DNA of 64,000 bases from JAIOQJ01 sp963718635 (GTDB lineage Bacteria; Planctomycetota; Planctomycetia; Gemmatales; Gemmataceae): the NCBI GenBank assembly GCA_963718635.1, contig OY970367.1:3410001-3474000 (forward strand). The letters run 5' to 3'. The notes beneath the pieces are model-generated. The model did not search any database and was not told where the DNA came from. It worked only from the letters and a program-made list of their open reading frames with translations. Below are positions 25,798-36,057 of the stretch, in pieces (positions within the stretch are counted from its first letter, which is position 1; each line of letters starts with the position of its first letter). A program made the translations under genes and the position numbers.

Positions 25798-28245
25798 ATG
25801 TTTGGTTCAATGCAACGCGTCTTTGCAACCTTTTTTGACAATAGAAATTGCCGAGTTGATAATACCAGTCATCGACGTCGGCTGAGTGTTGAAGTGCTCG
25901 AGGATCGCTCGGTCCCATCTGCCGCATTCTGGGATGGATACGCGGACAATGCACAGCACACTGCCTTATCAACGGTTTCTTCCCAGCCCGTGGCTGCCAT
26001 CCGTTGGCAAACGGCCGTCGATCAGCAGCCGCAATATAGCGGCACCGATCTCTATATTCATTACGGATCACCATCGATAACCGTTGCTAATACGGTAATT
26101 GTGCCGGTCAAAACCGGCGCGAGTGATGGTTTTGAGGTGCAAGCCTTCAGCGGCAGCACCGGTGCCGCTATGTGGACGGAGCCAACCAATTACTTGCTTC
26201 CGCCCCAACATGATTGGACTCCGAGTTATTCGGGAGTTCTAACACCGGCGGGTAGATATTATTTTCCTGGCGCGGGCGGAACAGTCTATTACACCGACAA
26301 TCCTGATGCAGCCAGTCCAACCGTGAGTGGTCCGCTTGCCTTTTACGGCAATTTCGGCATTGGCGGCTACAATCCCAATGCAACAACATTCAACAATAGC
26401 GTATTCATCGATACCCCTCTTACATCGGACAGCGCCGGCAATATTTATTTTGGCTACCAGGTGACTGGTTCTAACCCCTTGAACTTAACCAGCGGGATCG
26501 CGCGAATTGCCTTAGACGGCACCGCGACTTATGTCGGCGCCGCCGTCGCCGCAGGCGACTCGAACATCAGCAAGGTAGTTTTCAACTCCGCCCCGGCTCT
26601 CAGCAATGATGGCCAAACACTTTATGTCGCCGTCAACACCGGCAACGGTGGAAATGGCGTATTCAGCACCGGCTACCTGTTAGCGTTGAACAGTACTACT
26701 CTAGCCGTTCAGCACTCAGCAGCGCTCTTGGACCCATCCGGAAATGAAGCCTATCTGCCCGATGATGGAACTGCGTCGCCAATGGTTGGACCGGACGGCG
26801 ATGTCTACTTCGGCATCCTCGAAGATCCTTTTCCATCGAACCGCGACCGCGGCTGGATGCTGCACTTCTCGAGCGACCTGACTACGCAAAAGACAACCGG
26901 CGCGTTCGGCTGGGACGACACAGCCTCCGTCGTGCCAGTTTCCATGGTGCCCTCTTATCATGGAACTTCAAGCTATCTGTTAATGACGAAGTATAACGAT
27001 TACGCCGACCCTGGACTAAACGGCACCGGGCTGAACAAGATAGCCATCCTCGACCCCAATGCAACGATGACCGATCCGATCACTGGCAGGGCGGTCATGA
27101 ATATCGTGTTATCAATTTTAGGGCCAACGCCCGATACCCAATACGTCAACAACGGGCATCCCGGGGCTGTTCATGAATGGTGCATCAATAGCGCCGTCGT
27201 TGATCCGGCGACGGATAGCATTCTCGCTAACAGCGAGGATGGCAATCTCTATCGCTGGAACTTGACTACCAACACGTTTACTCAAGCCGTAAGGCTCACT
27301 AGCGGCCTGGGGGAGGCCTATACGCCAACGCTTATCGGCCCCGATGGCACTGTGTACGCGATTAACAATGCCGTTCTATTTGCCATCGGCGCTCCTGCCG
27401 GTACAGCGGCGACAACGACATCCATGACTGACAACGGACCTAACCCATCAACTGTTGGCACGACGGTAAGTTTTTCCGTTACTGTAACCGGAACCAATCC
27501 AACGGGTTCAGTTAATTTAGAAGACGCCCAAAACGGCAATGCTGTTGTTGGTACAGCAGCTCTGAGTGCCGGCACGGTAGCCGTATACGCGTACAATCTC
27601 TCCGCCGGGCCACATCGAATCTTTGCCGTTTATGGCGGCGATTCCAACAATGTTGGAAGTCAGTCGAATCAGGTTTTCCAGGCGACAAATGCGCTCGGCT
27701 CGCTGAGTGTCGGTGTTGCCGTCAACAGCAACAACAGTTCTCTCTCGGGCGTGCAGCGTTCGATGGTGGACAGCGTCGTCTACACCTTCAACCAACAGGT
27801 GAATCTGGGAGCTGGCGCTGTCAATATTTCGGTTCACACGGGCCAAACGGGAACGCTGCCATCCCTAAGCTGGACTACAAGCGATGGCGGCTTCACGTGG
27901 GTCGTTACCTTCAGCGGCAGCGGTGTTGCGGGTAACTCAATTGCTAATGGCGTCTACGACATTACGCTGAACAATGCGGCTGTTTCGGCCGTTAGCGGCG
28001 GGGGATCGCTGGCGAGCAGCCGGACCGATACCTTTTTCCGGCTTTTTGGCGACCTCAATGGTGATGGGCGAGTGAATGGGTCCGATTCGTTGCAGTTCAA
28101 CAGCACCTTCGGCTTGCGAAGCACGCAGAGCGGCTACCTGGCTGCTTTCGACTATAATGCCGACGGACGGGTGAACGGCGCCGATTCGCTGCAGTTCAGC
28201 GCCGATTTCGGTGTTCGCTACTCCGGTTTTACTAAAACAATTTGA
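25798..28245 (+). CDS. Planctomycetal surface protein: PQQ-like propeller, Big-like domain, dockerin-like end
   Basis: An 815-residue exported protein, intact. The N-terminus repeats the planctomycetal motif (RRLSVEVLEDRSVPS, residues 28-42). Residues about 43-540 form a beta-propeller of PQQ-like type, with repeated blades of the kind VANTVIVPVKTG, GAMW and LYRWNLTT. A bacterial Ig-like domain follows (TSMTDNGPNPSTVGTTVSFSV ... GPHRIFAVYGGDS, about 543-630). The last 175 residues are the same dockerin-like module as in the preceding protein (LNGDGRVNGSDSLQF, YNADGRVNGADSLQF). The start lies 75 bases after the upstream stop, so the two may be co-transcribed. Probably cell-surface; ligand unknown. 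Confidence 0.85.
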   Translation: MFGSMQRVFATFFDNRNCRVDNTSHRRRLSVEVLEDRSVPSAAFWDGYADNAQHTALSTVSSQPVAAIRWQTAVDQQPQYSGTDLYIHYGSPSITVANTVIVPVKTGASDGFEVQAFSGSTGAAMWTEPTNYLLPPQHDWTPSYSGVLTPAGRYYFPGAGGTVYYTDNPDAASPTVSGPLAFYGNFGIGGYNPNATTFNNSVFIDTPLTSDSAGNIYFGYQVTGSNPLNLTSGIARIALDGTATYVGAAVAAGDSNISKVVFNSAPALSNDGQTLYVAVNTGNGGNGVFSTGYLLALNSTTLAVQHSAALLDPSGNEAYLPDDGTASPMVGPDGDVYFGILEDPFPSNRDRGWMLHFSSDLTTQKTTGAFGWDDTASVVPVSMVPSYHGTSSYLLMTKYNDYADPGLNGTGLNKIAILDPNATMTDPITGRAVMNIVLSILGPTPDTQYVNNGHPGAVHEWCINSAVVDPATDSILANSEDGNLYRWNLTTNTFTQAVRLTSGLGEAYTPTLIGPDGTVYAINNAVLFAIGAPAGTAATTTSMTDNGPNPSTVGTTVSFSVTVTGTNPTGSVNLEDAQNGNAVVGTAALSAGTVAVYAYNLSAGPHRIFAVYGGDSNNVGSQSNQVFQATNALGSLSVGVAVNSNNSSLSGVQRSMVDSVVYTFNQQVNLGAGAVNISVHTGQTGTLPSLSWTTSDGGFTWVVTFSGSGVAGNSIANGVYDITLNNAAVSAVSGGGSLASSRTDTFFRLFGDLNGDGRVNGSDSLQFNSTFGLRSTQSGYLAAFDYNADGRVNGADSLQFSADFGVRYSGFTKTI
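27712..28245 (+). repeat. Shared C-terminal dockerin-like module, copy 2 (coding)
   Basis: Partner of 25190-25722. Both modules contain the same segment order (NSNNSSLSGVQRSMVDS, SLSWTTSDGGFTWVVTFSG, SGGGSLASSRTDTFFRLFGD, two calcium loops). They differ mostly at silent positions and in a few residues such as INGDGR/LNGDGR. Confidence 0.8.
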
Positions 28246-28278
28246 TACATATTTATCATCAACAAGAGAGTTACACTC

Positions 28279-29025
28279 ATGAAGCATATAGTCTTTTGCG
28301 TGACGGTTATCTTGCTGGCAATTGCACCGAAGGATTCGTCGGGAGCGATTGTCTATAACTATGTCACCGATCAATCCAGTTACACGGGAGCTTCGACGGC
28401 CACGGTCAAAGTCTATTTGCAGGAGACGGTCAGCAACGGCGACTCGTCGTTGCTGGCGCAAACGTCGGGCCTGTATGTCTATGGCTTTTATGTGAATCAA
28501 TCGGCTGGGCCGACTGCCGGGCAGAGCACGATTGCCAGCTATGCAACCTCGCCGACCTTCACCGGGAATTATGCGGCCGATTTAGGGCCTGGCCCGTCGG
28601 CCAATTCCTTTGAGGTCACCGCTACTGTTCCGAACGGTACGACAACGGGGCCAACCGGAACTGTCGTCTCGCCCGGAGTAAGACAGATCCTACTTGGCAC
28701 GTTGACGGTGAACACTGCGGCGGCCGCCACCTTCACTCTGCAAAGCTTGTCGAATTCACCTGGCAATCTAGGCGGATCAGACGGCAATACTGCTACACTG
28801 CCAGCTTCAGGTTCCTACGATCTCGACGTAACCGACAATGGCGGTAAATCGGGTGCAGCGGGCGTCCAAACTTACACGGGTGGCGATAGCTCAAGCTACA
28901 CTTTTACCGTCGCCGCCGTCCCCGAGCCCCGCCCCATGCTGCTCACCGGCCTTGCTGCCGCCGTAGGCTTAGGCGTTTGGGTCAGGCGGCGAAGAGTAGG
29001 TATCGCTTCGGCAAGCGCCTGTTGA
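28279..29025 (+). CDS. PEP-CTERM sorting domain protein
   Basis: A 248-residue exported protein. A signal peptide is at residues 1-22 (VFCVTVILLAIAPKDSSGA). The body is a Ser/Thr/Gly-rich beta-type domain. The C-terminus carries the PEP-CTERM sorting signal: VPEPRPM, a hydrophobic helix (LLTGLAAAVGLGVWV) and a basic cluster RRRR, followed by a short tail. Such proteins are processed by an exosortase and go to the surface or to exopolysaccharide; no exosortase gene is in this window. A weak AAGAGAG site precedes the ATG. It follows the propeller gene by 33 bases and may be in the same operon. Confidence 0.9.
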   Translation: MKHIVFCVTVILLAIAPKDSSGAIVYNYVTDQSSYTGASTATVKVYLQETVSNGDSSLLAQTSGLYVYGFYVNQSAGPTAGQSTIASYATSPTFTGNYAADLGPGPSANSFEVTATVPNGTTTGPTGTVVSPGVRQILLGTLTVNTAAAATFTLQSLSNSPGNLGGSDGNTATLPASGSYDLDVTDNGGKSGAAGVQTYTGGDSSSYTFTVAAVPEPRPMLLTGLAAAVGLGVWVRRRRVGIASASAC

Positions 29026-29169
29026 TTGGATAGGGTGGAACAAATGCGCAGATGGCGATTAGACAACGAAGAAGTCTAATGAAATTCTCTCTTGCCTAAA
29101 TCGGCGAAATGCGTTCCAATCCGAGCCCGGCTTTGTTTGCGCTAGGTCTGCGCGGGCGCCGGGAGTGGC

Positions 29170-32100
29170 ATGGATACCACGATGCACGGCATGGATATGG
29201 CCACAACTCTATTTCCGCAGCGCTCCGCGCCTGCCGCTCCCGATCTGCCGCCGGTGCGCGTCGAGGTGCGCAATGGCACGGCCCGGCCGACCGTATACGA
29301 TCTTACCGGCGAAGAATTCCTCATCGGCAGCGTGCCGGGCTGCGACTTGCGCTTACCGGGAACGAATCTACCTCCTGTCGTTTGCCTGATTGCACGAGCG
29401 CACGACGGTGTTCGGCTCCGCAAATTAGCGCCAACTCTGCCCGTTCTCGTCAACGGCCAGCCAATCTCCCAGACGGCCCCCACCAATCTGACGCACGGCG
29501 ATTGCATCTCGATCGGCGCCGTGGACATTCAGGTCGCCATCGAATTCTCACTGGCAAATGCACCTATCGAATTCCCAAGCCGAGCCGATGACCGCGTCTC
29601 CGACATTGTTCGTCGAGAGAACGATCTGCGCGAGCGCGAACGGCAAATGGAAGAGCAGACGCGCGAGCTCGAATCCGATCGCATCATCTGGTATCGACGC
29701 CGCGATGAGATGGAACAGGAAGTCGCCCAGGCCCGCCAAGCTGCGTCGCGATTCGAACGATCGGACAGCGACTTATCCGCGCGAGAGAGCCGGTTGCTTG
29801 CCCGCGAAGACGAACAGCTTCGACGGCTCGGCGAGCTTCAACGGCAGCAGGATGAACTGCTTCGGCTGCGCGACGATGCGCTCAATGCTCGCCGGGAAGC
29901 CGAGCAGGGTCTTGCGGAAAAACGCGATGAGCTGCTGAAGCTGCAAGACACGATCCGCGAGTCACTGGAAAGCATCCGCAAGCGCGAAGACAATCTCGAA
30001 GCCGACTTGCTTGCCCGCCGCCTTGCGTTCGACGAAGAGCTTCGGCAAAAGCGCGAACTGGCCGAGCAAGAGTTACGCCGATGGCACGACAAAGGCGCCA
30101 GCGGCCTTACGCACCTTCGCGAACAGGTTGAAGCAGAAGTAATAGCCAAGCAGAAGCAGCGAGCGGAGGAACTTGATCGCTTCCAACTGAGTCTGCGTGA
30201 AGCGGCCGTGCAATTGCGCGAACGCAAGCAGGAACTCGACGAGCAAATCAGCCAGTACGATCCCCAACGGCGCGAGTTGCTCGATATCGAACAACAGCTG
30301 ACAAGGCAGCGTGAAGATCTCGAGTTGCAAGCGGCGGAGCTCGAACGCGAACGCCAAACCTTGGCGTTTGAACGGCAGGCAGGTCACGAGCCGCTCGTGC
30401 AAAAAGAGAACGATCTTGCCCTGTTGGAAAGCGAGATCGAACAACGACGCCGGCAATTCGAATCCGACGCCGAGATGGTCGAGCAGGGCAAGACTCAATA
30501 CCAGAGCGACCTTATTCGGCTCGATCGCTGGCAGGTAAACCTCGACGAGCGCGAACGGCAACTGCAGGCTCGAGCCGGCGAGATCGATCAACGCTTTGAA
30601 CGCTTTCGGCAGGATGCTCAGGAGCTCGAAGAGCAGGTATTGCAGATCGATGCCCGCGAAGAAGCGATCAATGCGGAAGAACGCCGGCTGGCGAAAATTC
30701 GCGACGACGTCGAACAGCGCGAAAGCAAGCTGAATGAACGTCTGGCGCAGACCGAAGGCCAACAGGCTATGCTCGCCGCGCTGCGCACGCGCCTGGAGCA
30801 TATGCGCGAAGAGCAGCGTACGGAAGCCGCGCGCATTGCCGACGAACGCGCTCGCCTCGACGATCACCAATCCGAATCACGCGAACGGCTGCTCGATGCT
30901 GAACGGCTGCGCGAACAATTGGCCGGCGAACAGCTCGGCCAAAGCGAAGCCGAGCGCATGTTCCGCGAGCGCTCGGAACTTTTGCAGCAGGCCGTGCTCC
31001 GATTGCGCGACTTGCAAAAACAACTTAGCGAAGAAGACGAACGCCTGCGCGGCATGGGCGCAGAAATAGAAGCCACCACGCTGGCACTGGCCGAACGCGA
31101 AGCAGTTCTCAAGGCGAAAACCGAACAACTGGTCGAACAACAGCACCGGCTCGACCTTGATCGACTCGCCTTAAAACAGCGCGAAGAAAACATCTTCCTA
31201 ACGGAAGGAACGCGCGAATCGCTTCAGGATCAGCTCCGAGCGCGGGCCGAGGAACTAATCAATCGTGGCCAAGAGCTCGATGCACCGAGCTGCGGAGTTA
31301 CAGGAACAAAAAACGTTGCTCGAACGTCTGCACACCGATGCAGCGGGGCAGCAACAGCAAGGCGAAGCCCAGGCGCTCGAGTTGGCCAAACGCGATGAAG
31401 AACTACGCCTGCAACGCGAGAAACTGCGCGATGCGGAACAAGCCGTGGCCGACCGCCGCCAGCAGTTCGAAGAAGCTCAGGCGATCTGGGAGCAGAAGCA
31501 GCGCGAGGCGGATGCCAGTGCCGCCTTGGCGCGGCAAGAGATCGAAGAATTGAAGCTGGCTCTCTCCCGGCAGGCCGCTGACCTGTTCAAGCAAGTTCCC
31601 GATATGGAAACTCGGGCGCATGCCGCCCTCGAGCGCACTTCGCAGGCTCGTGATTCCTTGCGCGGCCAGCTTACCGAATTACACGCCTACGCCAAACAGA
31701 GCCAGGACGATCTCGAAAAGGTGCGCATCCAGGTGCAGGACGAGATCGAACGGCTCCGGCAGCAGGAAGGCGCGCTTGGCCGGGCCCGCTCGGAGCATCG
31801 CCATGCGGTCGCCTCGTTCCGCCAACAGTTAGTTGAATGGCAATCGCGCTTCTCCGAAATGAAACAGGTCCTCAGCCAGGGCGAAACGCGCGTCGAGCGC
31901 CGCGAAAAACTGATTGAAGCAACGTCGCAGCAACTGGCCCAACAATCGAAAGAACTGGGCATCAAGGAACGCGAAGTCGCCGAGCGCCGGGGCGAGATGG
32001 AAGGCCATCTGAACGACATGCGCGAATGGTATCGCAAGAAATTGCGCGACCTCGTGGCATCGAAAGAACAACGCTCAAATGCTGATGGCCAGGAAGCCGA

Positions 32101-33181
32101 ACCCGCCATCATCAAGCTGCAGGAAGGCAACGGCGTCCAAACGAATTCCAATTCGCACGATGACGACCGCCCGCAGATCATCCTGTCGATGCAGGACGAT
32201 CTCGACCCGGCCGACCGCAAACTCGGCGAGCTCCTGCGCTCGTTGGACCTGGTGGACGCCGACACGCTGCTCGCACTCTGGAGCGAAGCCCGACGGCAGC
32301 ATCGCCCGCTGCGAAACGTTCTATTAGCCAGCGGCAATCTCAACGTCTACCAGTTAGCTTTCATCGAAACCGGCAATCTGAGCGGTCTGGTGCTGGGCCG
32401 ATTCCGCGTGGTCGATCGCCTCAATCGTGATAACCAGCACGAGACCATTTATCGGGTCTTCGATCCGCAAAGCGCTGATGGCGCCGACCGAGGCCTCTGC
32501 CTGTTGCGCCATCTTACTGAAGCGGAAATGCAGGATGCTGTACGGCCAGACGAATACCGCCAGCGCTTCGGCGCTGCCCGCGATCTGGCCCATCCGAACC
32601 TGGCGGCCACGCGCGAAGTGCTTGAGATCAACGGTCGGCCCGCCGTCGTTCAAGAATGGCTGCGCGGCCTGCCTGGCAGCGAGTTCCCCGCGCCGGCAGG
32701 TGTTCCAGGAGTCTGGTATCGCTTGCTCTCGCAGGCAGCGCTCGGCCTGCACACCGCTCATCAAGCGGGCCTGGTTCATGGTCGTCTAACGGCCAGCAGC
32801 CTTTTGCTTACGAACGAAGGGATGCTCAAGATCGTCGGCCTGGGCGAGCCGCCTTGGCTTCATTCAACACATGCCGCCGAGCCCTCTGTTGAAGATGATC
32901 TGCGCGCCCTGGGCCAAATCGTCCTCGGTTGGTCGCAACTGATGCCGAAACGCAAAGGCAAGAAGAGCCTGCCGGAAAGCCTCCTCGGGGTTCTACGCGG
33001 CTTAGGCGCCGAGATCGGCGATGGACCTCCAACGGCGCTCTACCCAACCAGCGCGGCCTTGCTCGAAGACTTGGACCAGGTCAATCGGGACGTGCCCGCC
33101 GACGTCACCGCCTGGGAAAAACTCCTGGAACACGCCGCCGAAAACGCCACGGAAGGGCCCCTGCTGCGCCAGTCGGCTTAA
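29170..33181 (+). CDS. FHA domain / long coiled coil / pseudokinase protein, frameshifted
   Basis: One gene of about 1335 residues broken by a one-base shift near 31283 (two frames: 29170-31398 and 31265-33181). Residues about 40-130 form an FHA phosphothreonine-binding domain (FLIGSVPGCDLRLPG ... LVNGQPIS ... HGDCISIGAVDI). Then about 850 residues of Glu/Arg/Gln-rich coiled coil with no Pro clusters follow. The C-terminal 270 residues look like a protein kinase domain (LGRFRVVDRLNRDNQHETIYRVFD ... LGLHTAHQAGLVHGRL). It lacks the catalytic HRD (HGR here) and DFG (VGLGEP here), so it is a pseudokinase. It could be a scaffold linking phosphorylation signals to a filament-like structure; this is inference. 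The start ATG 29170 has GGGAG upstream. Confidence 0.8.
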
Positions 33182-34234
33182 TAAGAAGCCGTTGGCCGTA
33201 TTGTGGGAACAGGCCTCAGCAACTGGGCCATTTTCTGTCTTATCTTTTTGCCAGTATTTTTCCGCCTTAGCTTTCTCAATTTCCATCGCCTCGTTTGACG
33301 CTCCGCGTCGAACGTCTTGATCGACGCTCTGGGTCGATAACGCCACAAACCAGCATAGGCGCGCCCAAAATTGATTTCAGCATTTGCGGCTGCGCCACGG
33401 TTCCTACTACAGCGACTAAGCATCTCATTGCCAGAAAAACTATTTTAAACAAATTGCATTTTCACGAAATTTTGTTTCGTTTTTCCACGATTTTCTCGCA
33501 AAGTGCATTCCGGAAATATTTCCGGAAGGCACTTCAAAAAACTTTCACTGGGCCTCAACCGTTAAACCCTCGTTACTAGGCTCTGCCTAGTAACGGGTCG
33601 TCGAGGCTCTGCCTCGACGATCACAATTGGAAGGCCATCTTTCCAACTGAAAGAACGCCTTTTATTCTTCGAACCCGCGAGGCAGAGCCTCGACGACCCG
33701 TTACTAGGCAGAGCCTGGTAACGAGGTAGTTTCGTTTTCCCACGATTTCCTCGCAAAGTGCCTTGTGGAAATATTTCCGGAATATTAACCGATAGCGTTT
33801 TTCTAAGCCGTGGGGACAGGCCTCCCGGCCTGTCTGTCTTGTACTCTCTGCGCATCGAAGTACTTCAGCGCGCAGCGGCATCCGCGAGGCAGAGCCTCGA
33901 CGACCCGTTACGCGGCAGAGCCGCGTAACGAGAGAAAATGTACTCTTCACGCTCCGCGTGAAGAGATCTCCACGCGGAGCGTGAAGAGTACACTCGATAA
34001 GTCTACATACCAGCTTAGGCGCGCTCAAAATGGAACTCACCGATTACGGTAGCGCAGAGCCGTTTCATTACCAACTTGGGCGAGCCGAATTGTGTGAGCA
34101 ATCGGTTTCAGTGAATTAACCTGGCGGCTTACGCTGCTCGTCTTGCCGCGCAAAAACCAGCAACCCCTAAAAACGAAAAATGGGGACATCATGTCCCCGT
34201 GTCTGCTCAGCCATCCGTGATCGTCACGTTGCTC
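33182..34234. repeat. Repeat-rich non-coding region
   Basis: No credible gene. It holds many stem-loops built from short words: CGAGGCAGAGCCTCG, GTTACTAGGC / GCCTAGTAAC, GTTACGCGGC / GCCGCGTAAC, TTCCGGAAATATTTCCGGAA, CAGGCCTCCCGGCCTG, and CACGCTCCGCGTG with CACGCGGAGCGTG. A segment around CGATTTTCTCGCAAAGTGC (33487) returns as CGATTTCCTCGCAAAGTGC (33740). ATACCAGCTTAGGCGCGC (34006) echoes AACCAGCATAGGCGCGC (33346). The family 3 palindrome (copy c) is at 34079-34141. It looks like a landing zone for several small palindromic elements. Confidence 0.75.
34079..34141. repeat. Palindromic element, family 3, copy c
   Basis: Diverged copy with left arm GGCGAGCCGAATTGTGTGAG and right arm CTTACGCTGCTCGTC. 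It is near the 3' end of the C1q-like gene (about 95 bases away). Confidence 0.6.
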
Positions 34235-35611
34235 CTAATCGACTTTGAGAAGTGAAAAGATCAGGCTGGGAACGACCGGTTCGCCCTTTGGTTTGGAAGC
34301 GATGAGGCCGACGCCCGAGCCTGTGGCCGAGTGGTAGAGTTGTAATTTGTCGCCGGCTTTGACTTCGCCAACACCCTGACAGACAAGGACGGCCGTGTAT
34401 TTGCCGGTAATGCTCTGTTCGGTGTTGGAGTTGTCAACATCTTTGCCCTGTTGGCGTAGCCAAAGGCGCGAAGAGCCTTTGCCGTTGCCGTCGGCCGCGC
34501 CGACTTGGGCCGCGGCGATCACGAAGTAGAAGCCTGCCTTTTTCACTGTCACCGCACCCTTGTTGTTCTCGACTTCCTTCGCCGCATCGACGGAATCGAG
34601 GGTAATCGCCTTCCCTTCGGCAGCGCCGGCTTGCGTCTCGCTGCTCGAAAGTTGTGCGTAGGCGCTATCGTCCACTTTGACGATCGACAGGATCATGCTC
34701 GGCACGGTCGGCTCCCCTTTGGGAGTTGAAGCAACCATGCCGACGTCGGCGCCCGTGGCCGATTGCAGCAGTTCGATCCGGTCGCCTGCTTTGCACTCCA
34801 TCACGCCCTGGCAGACCAACACGGCCGTGAAGTTGCCGTTGATCGTCTGCTCCGTATTGGAGTTATCGACGTCTTTGCCATTCTGTCGCACCCAAAGACG
34901 GCTTGCCCCTTTGCCGGCGCCGCTGGCCGTGCCGCCGACCTGGCCGGCCGCCATCACAAAGTAAGTGCCTGCTTTTCGGATGGTGATGACGCCCTTGTTG
35001 TTTTCGATCTCTTTGGCGGAGTCGGTCTGGTTCAGGGTAACCAACTTCCCTTCAGCAACGCCTGGTTGCGTTTCGGTGCTCGACAACTGTGCGTACGAGC
35101 CATCGTCTACTTTGAAGGCCGAGAAAATCAGGCTTGGCACCACGGGCTCACCCTTTGGTTTGGTGGCAATCAGGCCAAGGCTTTCGCCTCCCTTGCTGAC
35201 TGAAAAAGCGAGTTCGATCTTGTCGCCCGCTTTGACTTCCGCAACTCCCTGGCAGACCAACACGGCGGTGAATGTGCCGTCGATCGTCTGTTCGGTGTTG
35301 GAGTTGTCGACGTCTTTGCCGTTCTGCTTCATCCAAAGCCTTACAGTGCCGGAACCTTTGCCGTTTTCGCTGCCGACTTGAGCGGCGGCCATTACGAAGT
35401 AAACGCCGGCTTCTTTGAAGGTGATCGCGCCTTTGTTGTTGGAGATGCCTTTCAGCGCATCGTCGGAATTGAGAGTGATCGTCTTCGGCGTCGTGTCGCC
35501 CAGTTGGCTATCCGTGCTGGAAAGTTGCGCGTACGCGCCTGCCCATGCCGGCGCGACCGTTAGGACGGCGGCTATAAGCGCAATGATTCCTGAGAACAGA
35601 ATTTTCTTCAC
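34235..35611 (-). CDS. Exported protein with three C1q/TNF-like repeats
   Basis: A secreted protein of about 458 residues. The start is GTG at 35611, chosen because AAAGGAG lies 5 bases upstream and the protein then opens with a clean signal peptide (KKILFSGIIALIAAVLTVAPAWA). The longer reading from 35662 would put a basic extension before it. The mature part is three tandem repeats of about 147 residues, each with YAQLSSxxxQxG, ENNKGxITxKKAGxYFVxAAxQVG, RLWxRQNGKDVDNSNTEQ and FTAVLVCQGVxEVKAGD. The pattern resembles the C1q/TNF jelly-roll fold (inference). Proteins with this fold often form trimers. Intact. Confidence 0.8.
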   Translation of the reverse strand: MKKILFSGIIALIAAVLTVAPAWAGAYAQLSSTDSQLGDTTPKTITLNSDDALKGISNNKGAITFKEAGVYFVMAAAQVGSENGKGSGTVRLWMKQNGKDVDNSNTEQTIDGTFTAVLVCQGVAEVKAGDKIELAFSVSKGGESLGLIATKPKGEPVVPSLIFSAFKVDDGSYAQLSSTETQPGVAEGKLVTLNQTDSAKEIENNKGVITIRKAGTYFVMAAGQVGGTASGAGKGASRLWVRQNGKDVDNSNTEQTINGNFTAVLVCQGVMECKAGDRIELLQSATGADVGMVASTPKGEPTVPSMILSIVKVDDSAYAQLSSSETQAGAAEGKAITLDSVDAAKEVENNKGAVTVKKAGFYFVIAAAQVGAADGNGKGSSRLWLRQQGKDVDNSNTEQSITGKYTAVLVCQGVGEVKAGDKLQLYHSATGSGVGLIASKPKGEPVVPSLIFSLLKVD

Positions 35612-36057
35612 AGTTACTCCTTTTCGGACGCGTATGCGGACGTAGGGCACTATCGGAAACAATCCGACGCCTTCTTCCGCACTCGGTAGAGATAACCGTT
35701 CCTGGAGAGGTCAGGCATTGAAGCTGTCGGCCTGCCGGCGATAAGCCGGCAAACAGAAATCGGCCTGTTGTCAACATCCCGGCAGCATGGGTGATGCGTT
35801 TGCCTGGGATGACCATCAATCGATTTGAAGCAGACGTAAGGAGTGTATAAAGGGGACAGGGTGATGGAAAGGGGGGCGGGGGGAAATTTGGTGGTGCGGG
35901 CAGTTGCTAGGAAGGTGGAATTCGCGGGAGAATGCTGACGGGATAGAATGCTAGACAGGCCTCCGGCAAATTCGCGTGGCTAATTTGCAAATGCGGACTT
36001 TCGTATTACGAGCGACGTCGAGTACACTCCTTGAGAGAAGTTGAAAAGAGAACAAAT
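35612..36057. other. Intergenic region with minor palindromes
   Basis: 446 bases between divergently read genes. A small stem (GCCTGCCGGCGATAAGCCGGC) is at about 35732-35752 and an ATTTGCAAAT palindrome near 35982. No gene or member of the main repeat families is seen. Promoters for the gene at 36058 should lie here, but no consensus pair stands out. Confidence 0.4.
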
